DNA of 64,000 nt from Bradysia coprophila (GCF_014529535.1 NW_023503376.1:4183608-4247607); one strand, 5' to 3'. Counted from the first letter of the stretch, positions 11,701 to 24,336 are shown. Program-made: numbers and translations. The notes: generated from the letters alone by a model not told the origin.

Positions 11701-14700
11701 CCAGTAAAAGCTCAAGCAAAAGCAGCAGCTCGTCGTCTAGTAAATCCAGTCAGTCTAAAGAAAAACGCGACTCAATCGACGAAAAAGTTTCACAATCGAT
11801 GAAAGACAAAGATACGTTGACCAAAGTCATCCCGCCATCAATAACCAAACTCGGAAAAATCCCGAAAAAAATTGTCACTTCCGACGGCGAAAGTGCCGCA
11901 ACCACCGAAACTGGACCATCCAAAAAGTCATCGATATCAATCGAGGTCAAAAAAGACACCGAAAATCGCCCGAAAACCGTCAAAACATTCAACTCCAAAT
12001 TCCGCAGTCACGGACTGGCCGAAGAAGCACCGCCACCGCCGAGCAGACGGGGCTTACAGCGTCCATCATCTCAGCCAACCGCTGGTGCATCAATACCGGG
12101 TACAACGGTAACGAAACGACCATCACCGCCGCCCGAAAAGAAGGATGCAGTGGTACCGGAAAAGAAACTGAAAATCGACACATCGTTGGCAGTGGAGAAA
12201 CCGGGCATCAAACTGATACCGGCCAAGCCGAAAAGTGAGTATCTTTCGAACAATTTATCTAATCTTTGGTTCTGTCGACTGATTTCAGATGTGAAATTTG
12301 GAATTGGAGTGCGCTGGCACATATTGTGAGTTGTTGTTGCTTGGTTGGAAACCAGTCAATGGTGTTTGTGAGTATTGATCGATAAATTTACAAATCAAAA
12401 GTTCTTTCACAGCGAAATAAGGAAGAAGAAGAAGAAGAAAAATAAACGAAAAATTGTCTGCCTAAAAGCTGCGCCGCAATTAACAATTGAGTAAAGGGCA
12501 ATCTTTTGTTGGATATTCAATTCGCGCGAGAATCGTATTTTCTGCCGATCATTCGAATCGAATTTATTTGTCGAACAAAAAACACAAACAATTTACTGTC
12601 ATTTGTCATTGCGGGCGTTCAACCAACAGCACACAGAAGTTTGAGAAAAACCACAAAAGAAATTTGCTCATTGATGTTGCGACACATGCTCTGGGTGTGT
12701 TTTATTACACCGAAATTAACACACTTTCTCTCTATCTCAATCGGGTATGGAAAGGGGCTCAGTATAAACCACTTTCCTCCATCTACATGTTGCCAGTCGT
12801 TTTTCTGTCTCGTATGTCCAATTGTTCTCCCACATCTCGTTGCATTAAACCGTTGCGGGTCGTTCGATGAGCAACAGACAGCGGAGGCGCTGCAATAATG
12901 ACACCTGAACTGACTCATAACTCCGTATTTACAAGACCTAACAGTTATCCTACTCTATTCAACCAGCGATCCAGCGTCGTTTAGATCCCTAATGTTAATT
13001 GACTTTCACTGGATCTACCAAAACCTTTAGTCAAATTTTCATTTTTGATTCGCTCGGTCCTTAAAGATCCGTTCAGCCACCGTCACAACTGATGGTAAGC
13101 TAAAATTGTCAAGTCAGAAAATTGAGAGAAGTTGACTTGTTTCGCTGGATACAAATGCAATGGCTTAAGAAGTCATCATGCGAAGCAGTGGTTGCTGTAG
13201 ATGGTCATTTAATTTCTTCGTTTATTGGCTTTTAAAGGTTAAATTTTGTTAAATTCGTCCAGATCTAACGTTTTATCACCACTCGCATACATTGCTTTCA
13301 TTGCATTTGATGACTGAATAGGGTCATTAAGTCAGACGGGTTGTCTCTTAACGTTCCACCAGGGATTATTTTTGCGAATTTTAATTCTAAAAAATTCTGA
13401 ATTTCTTCAGAATTAAAATTTCCAGAAATAAGCCCTGTGTTCCTCTCAGTTCCTTTTCAGGGATTCTTTGGAAAAACAGTCTAACGAAATCGGATCGATT
13501 TTTTTGTGGAATCATTTTTATGTGCCCAGACACGAATTGAACCCTAGACTCCAAAACAACTTTAAAAAAATTTTTCCGGTCCCTGTGTCGTCAGTACGTG
13601 GTGACCGAAGTCTAAAAAGTGCAATTTTCTCACTGGTTTTTCTCCACAGGTGACTAGGGACATGACCGACCATGGTTTTTTATTGGATAGCTGAGGTTAT
13701 GTAGTTACAGGCCAACATTGGTTAAGTGGGTCATCGATGTCATCTACAGCTCATCCATTTTATCCTAAAAGAGTCATTTTTTCAAAGTGATATTTCTCAC
13801 TATAAATGACATCGACGACCCATATAACCCATGTTGGACTGTAACTACATAACCTCATCCAATGATACCATTGCCGGCCATGTCACTTGTGGGAGAAAAA
13901 CCGGTAAGAAAATGACACTTTTCAGACTTCGTACTGACAGCACAGGTTCCGGAAAACATTTTTGAAATCTGGTTTTTGATTCTAAAGTTCAATTCGTGTC
14001 TTGTCACATTAAAATGATTCCATCACTAAAATATCGGTCCGAGTTTAGAAGATTGTTTTCCAAAAGGAATCCCTCTTTGCGAACCTCAATGACCCGATTC
14101 CTCCAAGGTCGTAACTCTCCGGAGGAAATGCAACACAGTACTCATAGGTCTTCCCCACCACGTTTTCTTTTTGGGCCCATTGTGACCGTTTCAGCGTTAT
14201 ATTTGTGTGTTTTTGTGTCCGAAATTATGTTTTTGTGCCGAATGTGAATTCATGGGGTGTGTAAATATTAAGATATCGGGACCGGTAGTTCAGTTTCCTA
14301 TGCAGTTTGTCTTTCTCGTTGTTCGTATCGATTCGTTTGGTAAAGAAAAGTTTTTTTTTTAATTTTTGTTTAGAATCTCACGTTGTGATTTCTAAGTTAA
14401 ATTTGAATTTTGTGTGAAATAGTCGGGAAGTTTTTGGACGAATCTAAGAAAAAGGGAAGGCAAAAAAATGTTTTGTAATATCCAATTGTCCACTGATCTC
14501 AAGCATGTTATCGTGAGTGAGTATAAGACAATTTATTGACCGACTAACCATAAATTTCTCTTCACAGATTCCAAAATTTCATCAGAAAAAATATTTTAGA
14601 AAAAAAAGCGAAAAAAAAATTGCAAAAATTTGTATGCCTTTGTACAAATTGATTTTACAAAAATAAAATTTATTTCAAAATTTAACACAGAAATATGGAA

Positions 14701-17700
14701 ACAGAAAAAGTATGTCCACACTAGCCACCCACCAAAGAAAGAAAGAAAGAAAATTGAGTCAAGAAGGATCCATTCATTTAAACAAAACAAACGAACTAAA
14801 TGAAACGATCAATCTGCCAGCTAAATTAACATCGATCCAGCCGATCTGCATCAAAATACCGACTATCCGTCGATGATTCAGCAAACTGCGTACGACGAAT
14901 ATTTCAAATGTTGGACACTTGGTATACGTGGATTGTATATCCGACAAACGCAACGCTTAAGTTTAAACAAAAGCATTTCTACTACGCACGGAAAAAGGGC
15001 CAGAGTAAGAGCAAGACAGTATATACATAAAAAAAGCAAAACAACGAAAGAATTTCACCACATTTCTCTTAGGACCGAATCGAGTGAGTCTTAGCAAAGC
15101 CACAAACAAAACCTATCGAAAGATTCCTCTTTATATTAAACGTAAGATCATAACAGAGATAGATAATAGGCAGACGAGTATTACATTCAAACGCCTCTTT
15201 ACGAACAATGCATCGTGATGATGATATGCCACAAGTGCGCATTCTTGTGGGCATAAAGCGTTGCGACAAACAATATATTGTCGTCAAAGCGAACCGAATT
15301 TCCATTCAACTTGACTGATACATTCAGTCAAAAAAAACCATGGTGGAGAAGCGACTGCAGCGTCTGATATTCTAAAAATTAGTATATATAGGATGTGAGG
15401 GGTGGTAGGGTTGGTTCTTCAGTATAGTATCTAACGATAAAACTATTTTCGATACCTTGGAATTGGTCATTAGCTTCAAATCGTAGTCAATAAGAATTTT
15501 GCGATGATGATTTGTCGAAAGAATTTCCTCGGTTGACCCGTTGCCAAATCCAACTTGTCAAATCACACATCCGAAAGACGATTAAAAACGCATTATCCAC
15601 GACGGACGAAAATTTCAAAAACGTGATAACGAAACGAATGTTCTGCAACAAAAGCGATGAATCACACTGACGACACACGTTCGTCATAATATCACATTTT
15701 TCACAAGCAACGTGACGCATTCAACAGTTTTTTGTCTCTTAAATTTTCAAGCAACATTTACCGAATCGTCGCCCGGTTTTTTTTGTTAAAGTTGATCACA
15801 CAAATTATTCTAAAATGGACCGGCGTCGCATGATCACTGTTACCATTATCCCTAGTTGCATCTTTCTTACGATCAATCAGGGCTTATTTCAGAGAATTTT
15901 AATTCTGAAAATTCCGAAAATTCTGAAAAAATTCCGAAAAATTCGGAAATAATTTTTTCGGAATTTTTCAGAACTTTTTCGGAATTTTTTCAGAATTTTC
16001 AGAATTAAAATTCTCTGAAATAAGCCCTGCGATCAATTGTGCCGATTGTTCAAACGAAAAGACAATCGGTTGCCGTTTGTATCGAACCAGATGTGTGACC
16101 TGACCGTCAGCACTAATTATCATTACATTATCATTAACACTTAGTATTCGCTAAATTGGAGGTATAACGGGTACAACGAAATAATGTTGAACGGCAGTCA
16201 TGAGGGTGAGGTTTTTGAATAATATTTTTGTTTGTCACTCAACCGCTCTGCATTATTTAAATGAGGGTCATGCCGATGTTGTGTAATATACACGCTGCAA
16301 TGTAAAAAAAAATCTTTGCAGCAATTATAATGTTCCGTTGGATGTTTACTTTAGTTAGGGTAGTTCGTCCGATTAATCATTTTGATTGTATACTGCAACC
16401 AATCGTTAACCTTAAGCCGGATGTGATTGCTTCACATTTAAAATGGTCTGGAAGCGTCAAATGATCAGAATCAGAAATTAAATCATTCGATGCTGATTGT
16501 CCGGGCCAACCAGAAATGATGCAACATGCTAACGTTTTACACAAGAATTCGAAATAATTTACATTTGAACAGGGGTTTGGTACTGCGCCAAAAAGATTGG
16601 TGTTTTATCGTTTTAAATCTTTAACAGTTTTCTCCGAGAAATTAAACATTTATTTCAAAGCGTTTGCCGCATTATATGGGATATAATTTGAGGGACGTTT
16701 CAGAGCGACTGTCATCAATACTCAGTTTTAGGGAAATAAAGTTTTGATGAACCGTCCCCGTTCGATTAAATTTGTGGTCGCCTCTGTCATACTAAATTTT
16801 GTTGATATTTCCATTCAATCCATTGAAAATTTCATTTAAGTTTTCCGATCATTCATTCAATTGCATCCTGTTGCTTAAATTGTCATTCAAAAGGTGTCGT
16901 CCCTCGGCATTCTTTCCACGTCGATTTAAATCATATTTCGACTTGCTCTAATTCAGTTTGCAGACAATCAGAAAAACCGATTTCAATTTGAGTTCAACCG
17001 GTATATTGTAATCAACCGTATACGCTGCACATGACCAGTACAAATGTATACACAGATTGTTTGTATTACCAATCGGAAAAGTTGAAATAAGTTTTTGTAT
17101 AAGAAAGTCTACAAGGTCTGCAAGCGCTCAAAGAAGGAGAAAAAAACATTTCGAATTTTTGGGTAAAATATTGTCATGTTGCATCAGTTTTTACTCGACT
17201 ATTAATCCAGGACTGCTCAAAGTACTACGGACTTTAAAGACTTTTCATCTGTAAAATTCTCTTTACAGTCAGCGAATTCTCAGCTTTCAGAGCATGTGCC
17301 CCGTCCCATGAAATATGTAAAATGTTATATCGGTTCTCGGTGTGGTAGGCTGGGTAGGCTAGATACTCAACTTGGTCTCGAACCATTTACTCGATCTAAG
17401 ATTTCTTTTAGAGTTCTGGTGGCATAACGAGTTGTTATACTCTCCGTAGCCATTCGATTATTGTCTATGGTGATTAGTAATGTAATTCAAATGATGAACC
17501 TCGAAAATGCTGATATTCTTGACACATTGAAATAGAATTTAAATTCTAAGTTAGATCGACAATGCATCACATTCTGTATTCGATGTATGTAAGAGGAGGA
17601 TGAATATGGAAGTAAGCCATAGATTATTACTAAGCGAGACACATCATGTGGCACTGGTCATTGATTGCTGTCGTTACCAATAAATCGCAATAAATGCGAG

Positions 17701-19556
17701 ATACGCTAATTGCACACATGCTTACGTTATGAGCAGAATTACGATTTGCTTTGAAAAGCATGGCGTAGCCACTCAAACGAAACTTTACAATTTAAAATTC
17801 ACTAAAGTATTACGTGGACACGCAGGATAAATTTGCCTTATATGGCACGACGTTTGTATAGTATACTGTTCGTTAAACAATTGCAACAAACGTTTGATGG
17901 GTGATGCTTCTTTGCGGACAGTGCCAATGAAATTTAAATAATTTCTTTTTCGTCTATTTTTACTTTCTATTTCTTGCAGATTTTAATTTCATCGATCCAA
18001 CGGACATCACAACAACAACAACTCACGATACTTGCCAAAGCACATTTTTTATAATCTTTGTCTTCTTGCTAGGTTCAATCAAATCGAAAAGGTTCTCTAA
18101 CATTTTTCTTCTTTCTTTCATTGCAGCCCCAGTGCTCGTTGAGTCGGATATGTTCATGGACGCAATATTTGCGTCTCAAACGACCAAAAAGGACGGTGCA
18201 CGGAAGCGAAAACGATTGACGAGTCAGTCAACATCCGAAACAACTAAGCCGGAAAAGGTGCAATCACCCGACGCCAAATCGGTGGCTCCGAAATTTTACC
18301 AAGACACGTTGGACAATGAAACCAAGGACGATGACAAAGCGGATGAGTCGAAGAAACAAGACGTAACGGATGTGGAGGCCACCAAAACCCCCACGGAAAC
18401 GGAGGATGGTGCCGATGTGGAAATGCAAGAAGTTGATGATCCGGTTGAAACGAAAGAGATAGAGAGTGAAGTTGTTGAAAATAAAAAGCCTCCGGGACCG
18501 GGTTGTGGTCCGAACGGTCCGCCAGGCGTTTTGACAATTTTGAAACGGAAGGGTCCGAAAAAGCAATTGAGGTGGAGACCACAAGAATCTCTCGAAGAAA
18601 TCCATTACTTTGAATTAGATGAAACTGAACGGACGAACGTTAGTCGAAATTCCGTTGACTCGCATCAATCGAACGAGCGTGAAGGTGACGCCTTTTTAAT
18701 TGCTCGGAAAATGAATGTCGATGACCAAATGACTGAACAAATTCCATGGAAACAACCACTGCTTATAGTAGACGATGTTCCACCACATCCACAAGGAAAG
18801 GACAGCAAAGAAAAGAAAATTCAATACGATCGTGAATTGACCTGCCTGCGTGCTATTTATTTCAATCGTTCCATGATTCCGGAAAGCCCGGCAGAGCCGG
18901 ATATGGAACACTATCAAATAACAGACGCTGCAGTTATTCCACTGGACGATCCCAATGGCACTCCGGAAGGAATTAAGAATTTTGTTGGATATTCTTGGCC
19001 AGAACCACGCGGATCACCCAGACACCAATCGATCGGCTTCGAGGATCCGGTACCGTTCAACAATTTCCCGCCTAATTTCGGTTTCAACAATGGGCCCGGA
19101 TGGAACAATCAACCGAATCTTTTACCACCAGCGTTCAACGGTCCACCCAATCTGTTAAATATGAATACCATACCACCGGAGCCAGTGAACAACATGAATA
19201 TGAACATGAATCCGATGAATCCAATGAACCTACCATTCCCGCAAAACCAGAACTTCGGTCCGCCGAACGGAATGCGAAATAATAATTTCAACGGAAATAA
19301 CTTCGGTAACGATCGCATGAATCCAGGACCGCCGCAAAACAATCAAAATTGGTTTCGGCCGAATGGTCCGCAGAATAATTGGCGACCACCGATGGGTAAC
19401 AACAACAACAATAATAATAATAACAATAACGGAAATCGACCGCGACACGACTGGAATCCACGAAATATTTGCCGTGCGTTCGCGAAAGGCTTCTGTCGAC
19501 ATGGTGATAAGTGTCAGTGGTTACATCCGGGCATCAATTGCCCTCCATTCAATTGA
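8712..19556 (+). CDS. PNUTS: PNUTS, nuclear PP1 regulatory subunit (PPP1R10 orthologue), four coding exons
   Basis: The coding exons are 8712-8714 (ATG only, donor GTAAGT), 10367-10739, 10810-12234 and 18127-19556. All junctions keep frame and give 1076 codons. Residues 1-150 form the TFIIS N-terminal (LW-like) domain, starting M-PRIDPQQLL and including KLVSKCIYVQIL and LASKLVEQWLKIV. Residues 150-450 are Lys/Glu/Ser-rich with long serine runs. Conserved VLVESDMFMDAIF opens the last exon. The PP1-docking RVxF-type motif is KQLRW at about 746-750, followed by EIHYFELDETER. A Pro/Asn/Gly-rich segment follows, then a CCCH zinc finger with C1049, C1057, C1063 and H1067. In animals PNUTS targets PP1 to RNA polymerase II and chromatin and acts in transcription termination and dephosphorylation; that role is taken from the family. 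AATAAA at 19653 and 20024 are candidate polyadenylation signals. Additional small exons in the long introns are possible but not needed for frame. Confidence 0.93.
9605..9715. repeat. Short inverted repeat in PNUTS intron 1
   Basis: GCACTTCAAGCA at 9605 is mirrored by TGCTTGAAGTGC at 9704-9715, with further weak matching inside (TACTCCAAATAG and CTATTTGG). It is probably a degenerate MITE. Confidence 0.5.
12235..13361 (+). other. PNUTS intron 3, 5' part
   Basis: The donor AAA|GTGAGT lies at 12235. Two overlapping open frames of 127-130 codons (12487-12898) have no recognisable family and are probably chance. Confidence 0.5.
13370..13437. mobile_element. Short MITE, CAGGG family
   Basis: The ends are CAGGGATTATTT and AAATAAGCCCTG with a palindromic AT-rich interior. 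The flanking octamers CGTTCCAC and TGTTCCTC agree at 6 of 8 positions. It is a shorter relative of the element at 15878-16029. Confidence 0.6.
13459..14074. mobile_element. Foldback element, copy 2 (PNUTS intron)
   Basis: It has the same ends as the 77-970 element: AGGGATTCTTTGG on the left and CCAAAAGGAATCCCT on the right. The arms mirror each other over about 290 bp around a centre near 13765 (for example GTTATGTAGTTACAGGCCAAC and its complement). It is non-coding and lies in PNUTS intron 3. Confidence 0.7.
14075..15869. other. PNUTS intron 3, middle part, nothing recognised
   Basis: AT-rich intronic DNA with a short GAAA run near 14739-14752. No exon or element could be supported. Confidence 0.4.
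15878..16029. mobile_element. 152-bp hAT-like MITE with 8-bp duplication
   Basis: The ends CAGGGCTTATTTCAGAG and CTCTGAAATAAGCCCTG are perfect inverted repeats. The interior is a run of GAATTTT/AAAATTC palindromes. A perfect CGATCAAT octamer flanks it at 15870-15877 and 16030-16037. Confidence 0.85.
16038..18126. other. PNUTS intron 3, 3' part
   Basis: No recognisable exon or element. The intron ends with TTTCATTGCAG at 18126. Confidence 0.45.
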
Positions 19557-19652
19557 ACGGTGAACAATGAACAGTAAACAATGCCATAAATTAGTTGGAC
19601 ACTTTTCTCGTGAATTTGTTACACTTCAAAATGCAAATATGGCAATGAAAAC

Positions 19653-19658
19653 AATAAA
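19653..19658 (+). promoter_or_regulatory. Candidate polyadenylation signal of PNUTS
   Basis: AATAAA lies 97 nt after the stop codon. A second AATAAA at 20024-20029 could give a longer 3' UTR. Confidence 0.45.
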
Positions 19659-20248
19659 AAACAAATTTTCTGTGATTTCTCAGCTTGGATGAAGTGAGAG
19701 TTTAGTGGATAGAGACTGCTGATATTATTGATTAAAAAACATACATTTTGTGTATTTATCTCTTAGTTACGTAGTTTCATAGTTTAATTGCATTTTTAGT
19801 ACAACTAACGTATATAAGATCATCGTTTTCGCATTAGAACACGACCGACGCGCCACTGCTGCATTTCGGATCGATTTTCTTATTTTTTTTTGTTTTTGTT
19901 TTTTGTTTTCTTTGAGACATAACTTTTTCTCTGTTACATTTCCCATTTATTTGGGCTGCTTCATTACCAACTAACGAAATGTGTAAAACAAAAAGTTATT
20001 TATAAAAATCATTTTTTTCTAAGAATAAAGCCGTAGGTCGTTACGGTAAGATATTGTAAAAAAAAATGGTCTTTTATTTCGCAGTTCTGCACTGCACAAT
20101 CTGAAGACTCTAAGCTGCTATGGTCTACTAAATGATTTGTGGCGAAAAGAAGCGAACTATAAACTCCAGCTTTACAGATTGAGAATGATAAGAACAAACA
20201 ATATTTCAGTCCAAGCCATTCGGTGAAGGCAATAGAGTGTTATGATGA

Positions 20249-20311
20249 AAGTTAAAGAAATATTTTGACAAGTATCCCAAGACAACTTATAATAAACTGG
20301 TCTTCGGTCCA
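20249..20311. repeat. Isolated unit of the 87-bp minisatellite
   Basis: AATATTTTGACAAGTATCCC...CTGGTCTTCGGTCC matches part of the unit tandemly repeated at 21535-22500. It abuts the left end of the foldback element at 20312. Confidence 0.7.
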
Positions 20312-21404
20312 GAGAACCAGCACCAGCGTCAGCCAGGGCTTGTGAAACAGTGAGGACTTATGGTTTACATTGGAATTGGTAGAGGGACAAATTCTAAGAT
20401 TTACAGTGTAAAAATTATGGCTCTCGATAATTTCTTCATCGAGCAACAGTAGCTAAAAGTAAAAATTTCACCATTTTAAAAGAATGATATCTCCTTTACA
20501 AAGCAACCGGGAAAGCCTTTGAATGATGATCCCAGACAAGTTTTGCGAACAGCAAAAAAATTATTTTTGAATCGAAGTTTTCTGTTACATTTTCTGAAAT
20601 TGCTCTTTTAGGCTACCATCGGTGAACTTTGGACGCTTCAATACCTTACTGGTAAGAGTATTTCCCGTCAATTTGGTTGGTTATATGGTAGCCTGGGGTC
20701 TCAGCTTTACAACGATACCAAATATGCCACACTTTATGCTTTACAAGAATTATTGACGAAAACGTTTTGCATTGAGGTCGCTCTACTCGCAAATCTAGAG
20801 GAATTTCCTATTTTCAAGACGACATTACAAATAAATGTCTTTCTTATATCTATCAAACATTTAAAGTGTTTGTTTTTCTTAAAAATAGATAATTACTCTA
20901 GATAGCTCTAGATTTACGAGTAGAGCGACCTCGATGCAAAACTTTTTCATCAATAATTCTTGTAAAGCATAAAGTATTGCATATTTGGTATCATTGTAAA
21001 GCTGAGACTCTAAGCTACCATATAAGCAACCACATTGACGGAAAATACTCATACCAATAAGGTATTGAAGCGTCCAAAGTTCACCGAGGGTAGCCTAAAA
21101 GTGCAATTTCTGAAAATGTAACAGAAAACTTCGACTCGAAAATAATTTTTTTGCTGTTCGAAATGGTTCGCAAAACTTGTCTGGGATCATCATTCAAAGG
21201 CTTCCCCGGTTGCTTTGTAAAGGAGATATCAGTCTTTTAAAATGGTGAAATTTTTACTTTTAGCTACTGTTGCTCGATGAAGAAATTATCGAGAGCCATA
21301 ATTTTTACACTGTAAATCTTAGAATTTGTCCCTCTACCAATTCCAATGTAAACCATAAGTCCTCACTGTTTCACAAGTCCTGGCTGACGCTGGTGCTGGT
21401 TCTC
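20312..21404. mobile_element. 1.1-kb foldback element
   Basis: The arms of about 500 bp mirror each other around a centre near 20860. The left arm starts GAGAACCAGCACCAGCG and the right arm ends CGCTGGTGCTGGTTCTC, with mostly matching sequence between (for example TTTACAGTGTAAAAATTATG in both orientations). No transposase frame is present. It lies between an isolated minisatellite unit and the main array. No exact target duplication was found. Confidence 0.75.
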
Positions 21405-21534
21405 AGGAACAGCTAAGGGGATTTTGCTAAAACTTGTTTACGTGAACAGCACTTCCCTCCCCCAACTCACTTATAAAAAAACCTGGATGTTAACTTACAC
21501 GTTTATTTAAAAATTTTAAGTCTCACCGTGAAAC

Positions 21535-22500
21535 TGGTCTTCGGTCCTCTCGCTCTCAACGTAACACGTTGAAAAAGAAAGCAATATTTTGACAAGTACC
21601 ACAAGACAACTTATAATAAACTGGTCTTCGGTCCTCTCGCTCTCAACGTAACACGTTGAAAAAGAAAGCATTATTTTGACAAGTACCCCAAGACAACTTA
21701 TAATAAACTGGTCTTCGGTCCTCTCGCTCTCAACGTAACACGTTGAAAGAGAAAGCATTATTTTGACAAGTACCCCAAGACAACTTATAATAAACTGGTC
21801 TTCGGTCCTCTCGCTCTCAACGTAACACGTTGAAAAAGAAAGCATTATTTTGACAAGTACCTCAAAACAAATTTTAATAACTGGTCTTCGGTCCTCTCGC
21901 TCTCAACGTAACACGTTGAAAAAGAAAGCAATATTTTGACAAGTACCCCAAGACAACTTATAATAAACTGGTCTTCGGTCCTCTCGCTCTCAACGTAACA
22001 CGTTGAAAAAGAAAGCAATATTTTGACAAGTACCCCAAGACAACTTTTAATAAACTGGTCTTCGGTCCTATCGCTCTCAACGTAACACGTTGAAAAAGAA
22101 AGCATTATTTTGACAAGTACCACAAGACAACTTATAATAAACTGGTCTTCGGTCCTCTCGCTCTCAACGTAACACGTTGAAAGAGAAAGCATTATTTTGA
22201 CAAGTACTCCAAGACAACTTATAATAAACTGGTCTTCGGTCCTCTCGCTCTCAACGTAACACGTTGAAAGAGAAAGCATTATTTTGACAAGTACCCCAAG
22301 ACAACTTATAATAAACTGGTCTTCGGTCCTCTCGCTCTCAACGTAACACGTTGAAAAATAAAGCATTATTTTGACAAGTACCACAAGACAACTTATAATA
22401 AACTGGTCTTCGGTCCTCTCGCTCTCAACATAACACGTTGAAAGATAAAGCATTATTTTGGCAAGTACCCCAAGGCAACTTATAATTAACTAGTTAACTG
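21535..22500. repeat. 87-bp minisatellite, about 11 tandem units
   Basis: The unit contains CTGGTCTTCGGTCCTCTCGC, AACGTAACACGTT (a palindrome) and TTTTGACAAGTACC. Units differ by a few substitutions and one small deletion near 21870-21880. Because 87 is divisible by three, the minus strand stays open with a 29-residue period across most of the array; this is not evidence of a protein. Confidence 0.9.
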
Positions 22501-23099
22501 TTATCTCGCTCTGATCATAACAGTCTATGTGGGGTAGAAACGCACAGAGCGTGCTGTCAGCCAAAAAATGCTGGCACGTATATTCGGACAAAGAGTTCGA
22601 AAAATTAAAATTTCTTGATGTTTCTCGCTTATATCTTGTTTACATTGAATGCGAATGAACTTCATCACACCAACGAGTCCCTTTATTTATGTATTTTTTG
22701 CGTGTCCTTGATCAGCTTCTGAAGATATAGATAACTTGACAAATTGATTTGTTTATCTAGTGCTGAAATATCGCGACTTCGTCGCTCATTTCCGACCCAC
22801 TATAAACAAAACGTTGCTCCTAACTTGTGCTAAAGGACTTTTTATTAATTCGATAAAAAAAGCCCTTTAACATGCGTTAGGAAATAATACTATTCTACGT
22901 GCCTCTAGTGCGTGTGCGTTTCATGGATGTAGTGTGATACTATAGTGAATTGTGAGTTTTCTGTTTATGTTCGGTTGGGACTTTGGTCAGTTGAATTACT
23001 GTAAAACCTGCGTAAGTTCTAAGTTGACCACTTGAATCTCAATGAAGTCCCAATGAAGTCATTTTCCTTAATTTACTTGACCAAAAATATAACAAGAAT
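22501..23099. other. Intergenic with small MITE remnant
   Basis: Around 22805-22890 there is a palindromic segment (GTTGCTCCTAACTTGTGCTAA and, mirrored, TTTAACATGCGTTAGGAA). A relative occurs at about 43168-43290. No gene is supported. Confidence 0.45.
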
Positions 23100-23890
23100 A
23101 GACCGGCTATAAGCCTAGTGAGGTCTTTTTTCTTTCTCTCAATTTTCTCACTTCTCGAGATACCAACTACCAAATACGTGAGTTACAAATAGGCAAGCAG
23201 GAAGAATAGTTTCTTCAGTCGATATCCAGCTGTTGAACAGTTAACATCGCCACCATCGTTCTATCAGTTTCGTAGTCAACTACCAATTTTGTATTCAACT
23301 ACCAAACTCAACTATTCAACAACCATTTTGGTATTCAACTACCAGTTTGGTAGTCAACTACCAAATTATCAAATTATAAATAGGCAAGCAGCCTAAATAA
23401 TTTCATCAGTCGGTGTGCAGCTCTCAAACAGTTAACATCTCTACCACCTCTCTATCAGTATGGTAATCAACTACCAGTTTGGTAGTCAACTACCAAAAAT
23501 TCAAGCTTTAAATAGGCAAGCAGGCAGAATAATTTTGTCAGTTGGTGCGCAGCTCTCGAATAGTAAACGTCTCTGCCGAAAATTACGTTTGGTAGTCAAC
23601 TACCAAATACCAAGTTTTCGAATTGCAATGCCAACTATCAGCTATCAATTATCAGATAACAAATAATTATTATTTGCCTGGTGTTGATTTGCTCATAGTG
23701 ACATTGCATTATCAAATAATATGTTCCAAAATTTTCATAAAGTTGGAACACCCGACAGACAGACAGAGAGACAGACAGACAGACAAAGTGTCCACAATAG
23801 GGTATTTTTTTCCTATGGAAAAAAGACCTAAAAACGAGAAATGAAAAGGAAAACCTGTGCAACCCGACCGAATTTTCCGGTCCCACTAGG
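23100..23890. repeat. Dispersed repeat with GGTAGTCAACTACC motifs, copy 1
   Basis: It starts near GACCGGCTATAAGCC and ends in a (GACA)n run and a GGTCCCACTAGG segment. Inside, a 100-150-bp sub-unit carrying TAAATAGGCAAGCAGGC and GGTAGTCAACTACC is repeated about three times. A second copy lies at 49710-50430. No protein is recognisable. Confidence 0.7.
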
Positions 23891-23982
23891 TGGTGAACTT
23901 ACGCAAGATTTACAGCATATGAAATATATAATCAAGTGCTTTGGTTCGAATATCTCCATCGAAAACCGACCTCGTTTGTAAC

Positions 23983-24117
23983 GGTGTTAGGGAATCTCGC
24001 GCCGCGTCATTCACAATAATTCACAAAGTGACATCTTCCTTATACAAAATGTGTCAAAATGTGAATTATTGTGAATTATTGTGAATGACGCGGCGCGAGA
24101 TTCCTACCCTAGCAACC
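23983..24117. mobile_element. Palindromic MITE, GGTGTTAGGGAATC family, copy 1
   Basis: The arms GGAATCTCGCGCCGCGTCAT and ATGACGCGGCGCGAGATTCC are perfect mirrors. TTTGTAAC flanks both sides (23975-23982 and 24118-24125), an 8-bp direct repeat. Confidence 0.75.
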
Positions 24118-24218
24118 TTTGTAACACAAAATAGATTACCCGAGTGGAAATAGTCTTTCAAATGAAACGTTTCAAACTTTTCATTGAAAGGTCAAGTTTG
24201 GAAGCATACAAAAAAATC

Positions 24219-24320
24219 GGTGTTAGGGAATCTCGCGCCGCGTCATTCACAATATCTCACAAAGTGACATCTTCCTTATACAAAATGTGAATCATTGTGA
24301 ATGACACGGCGCGAGATTCC
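24219..24320. mobile_element. Palindromic MITE, same family, copy 2
   Basis: It shares GGTGTTAGGGAATCTCGCGC and the mirrored GGCGCGAGATTCC with copy 1, but the right end is shorter. It is flanked by a long direct repeat, AAGCATACAAAAAATC (about 16 bp; one extra A on the left). Confidence 0.7.
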
Positions 24321-24336
24321 AAGCATACAAAAAATC

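Noticed and set aside
12487..12898. Two overlapping frames of 127-130 codons in PNUTS intron 3
   Set aside because: No similarity to a known family, overlapping frames on the same strand, and within an intron whose flanking exons join in frame without it.
21516..22453. Open frames encoding a 29-residue repeat (CYVESERTEDQFIISCL)
   Set aside because: The repeat length of 87 bp is a multiple of three and contains no stop on that strand, so the openness is a trivial consequence of the minisatellite.
23250..23620. Regularly recurring GGTAGTCAACTACC palindromes, at first sight like a CRISPR array
   Set aside because: Spacing and intervening sequence are themselves repeated, the unit belongs to a dispersed repeat seen again at 49.9 kb, and the window is eukaryotic.
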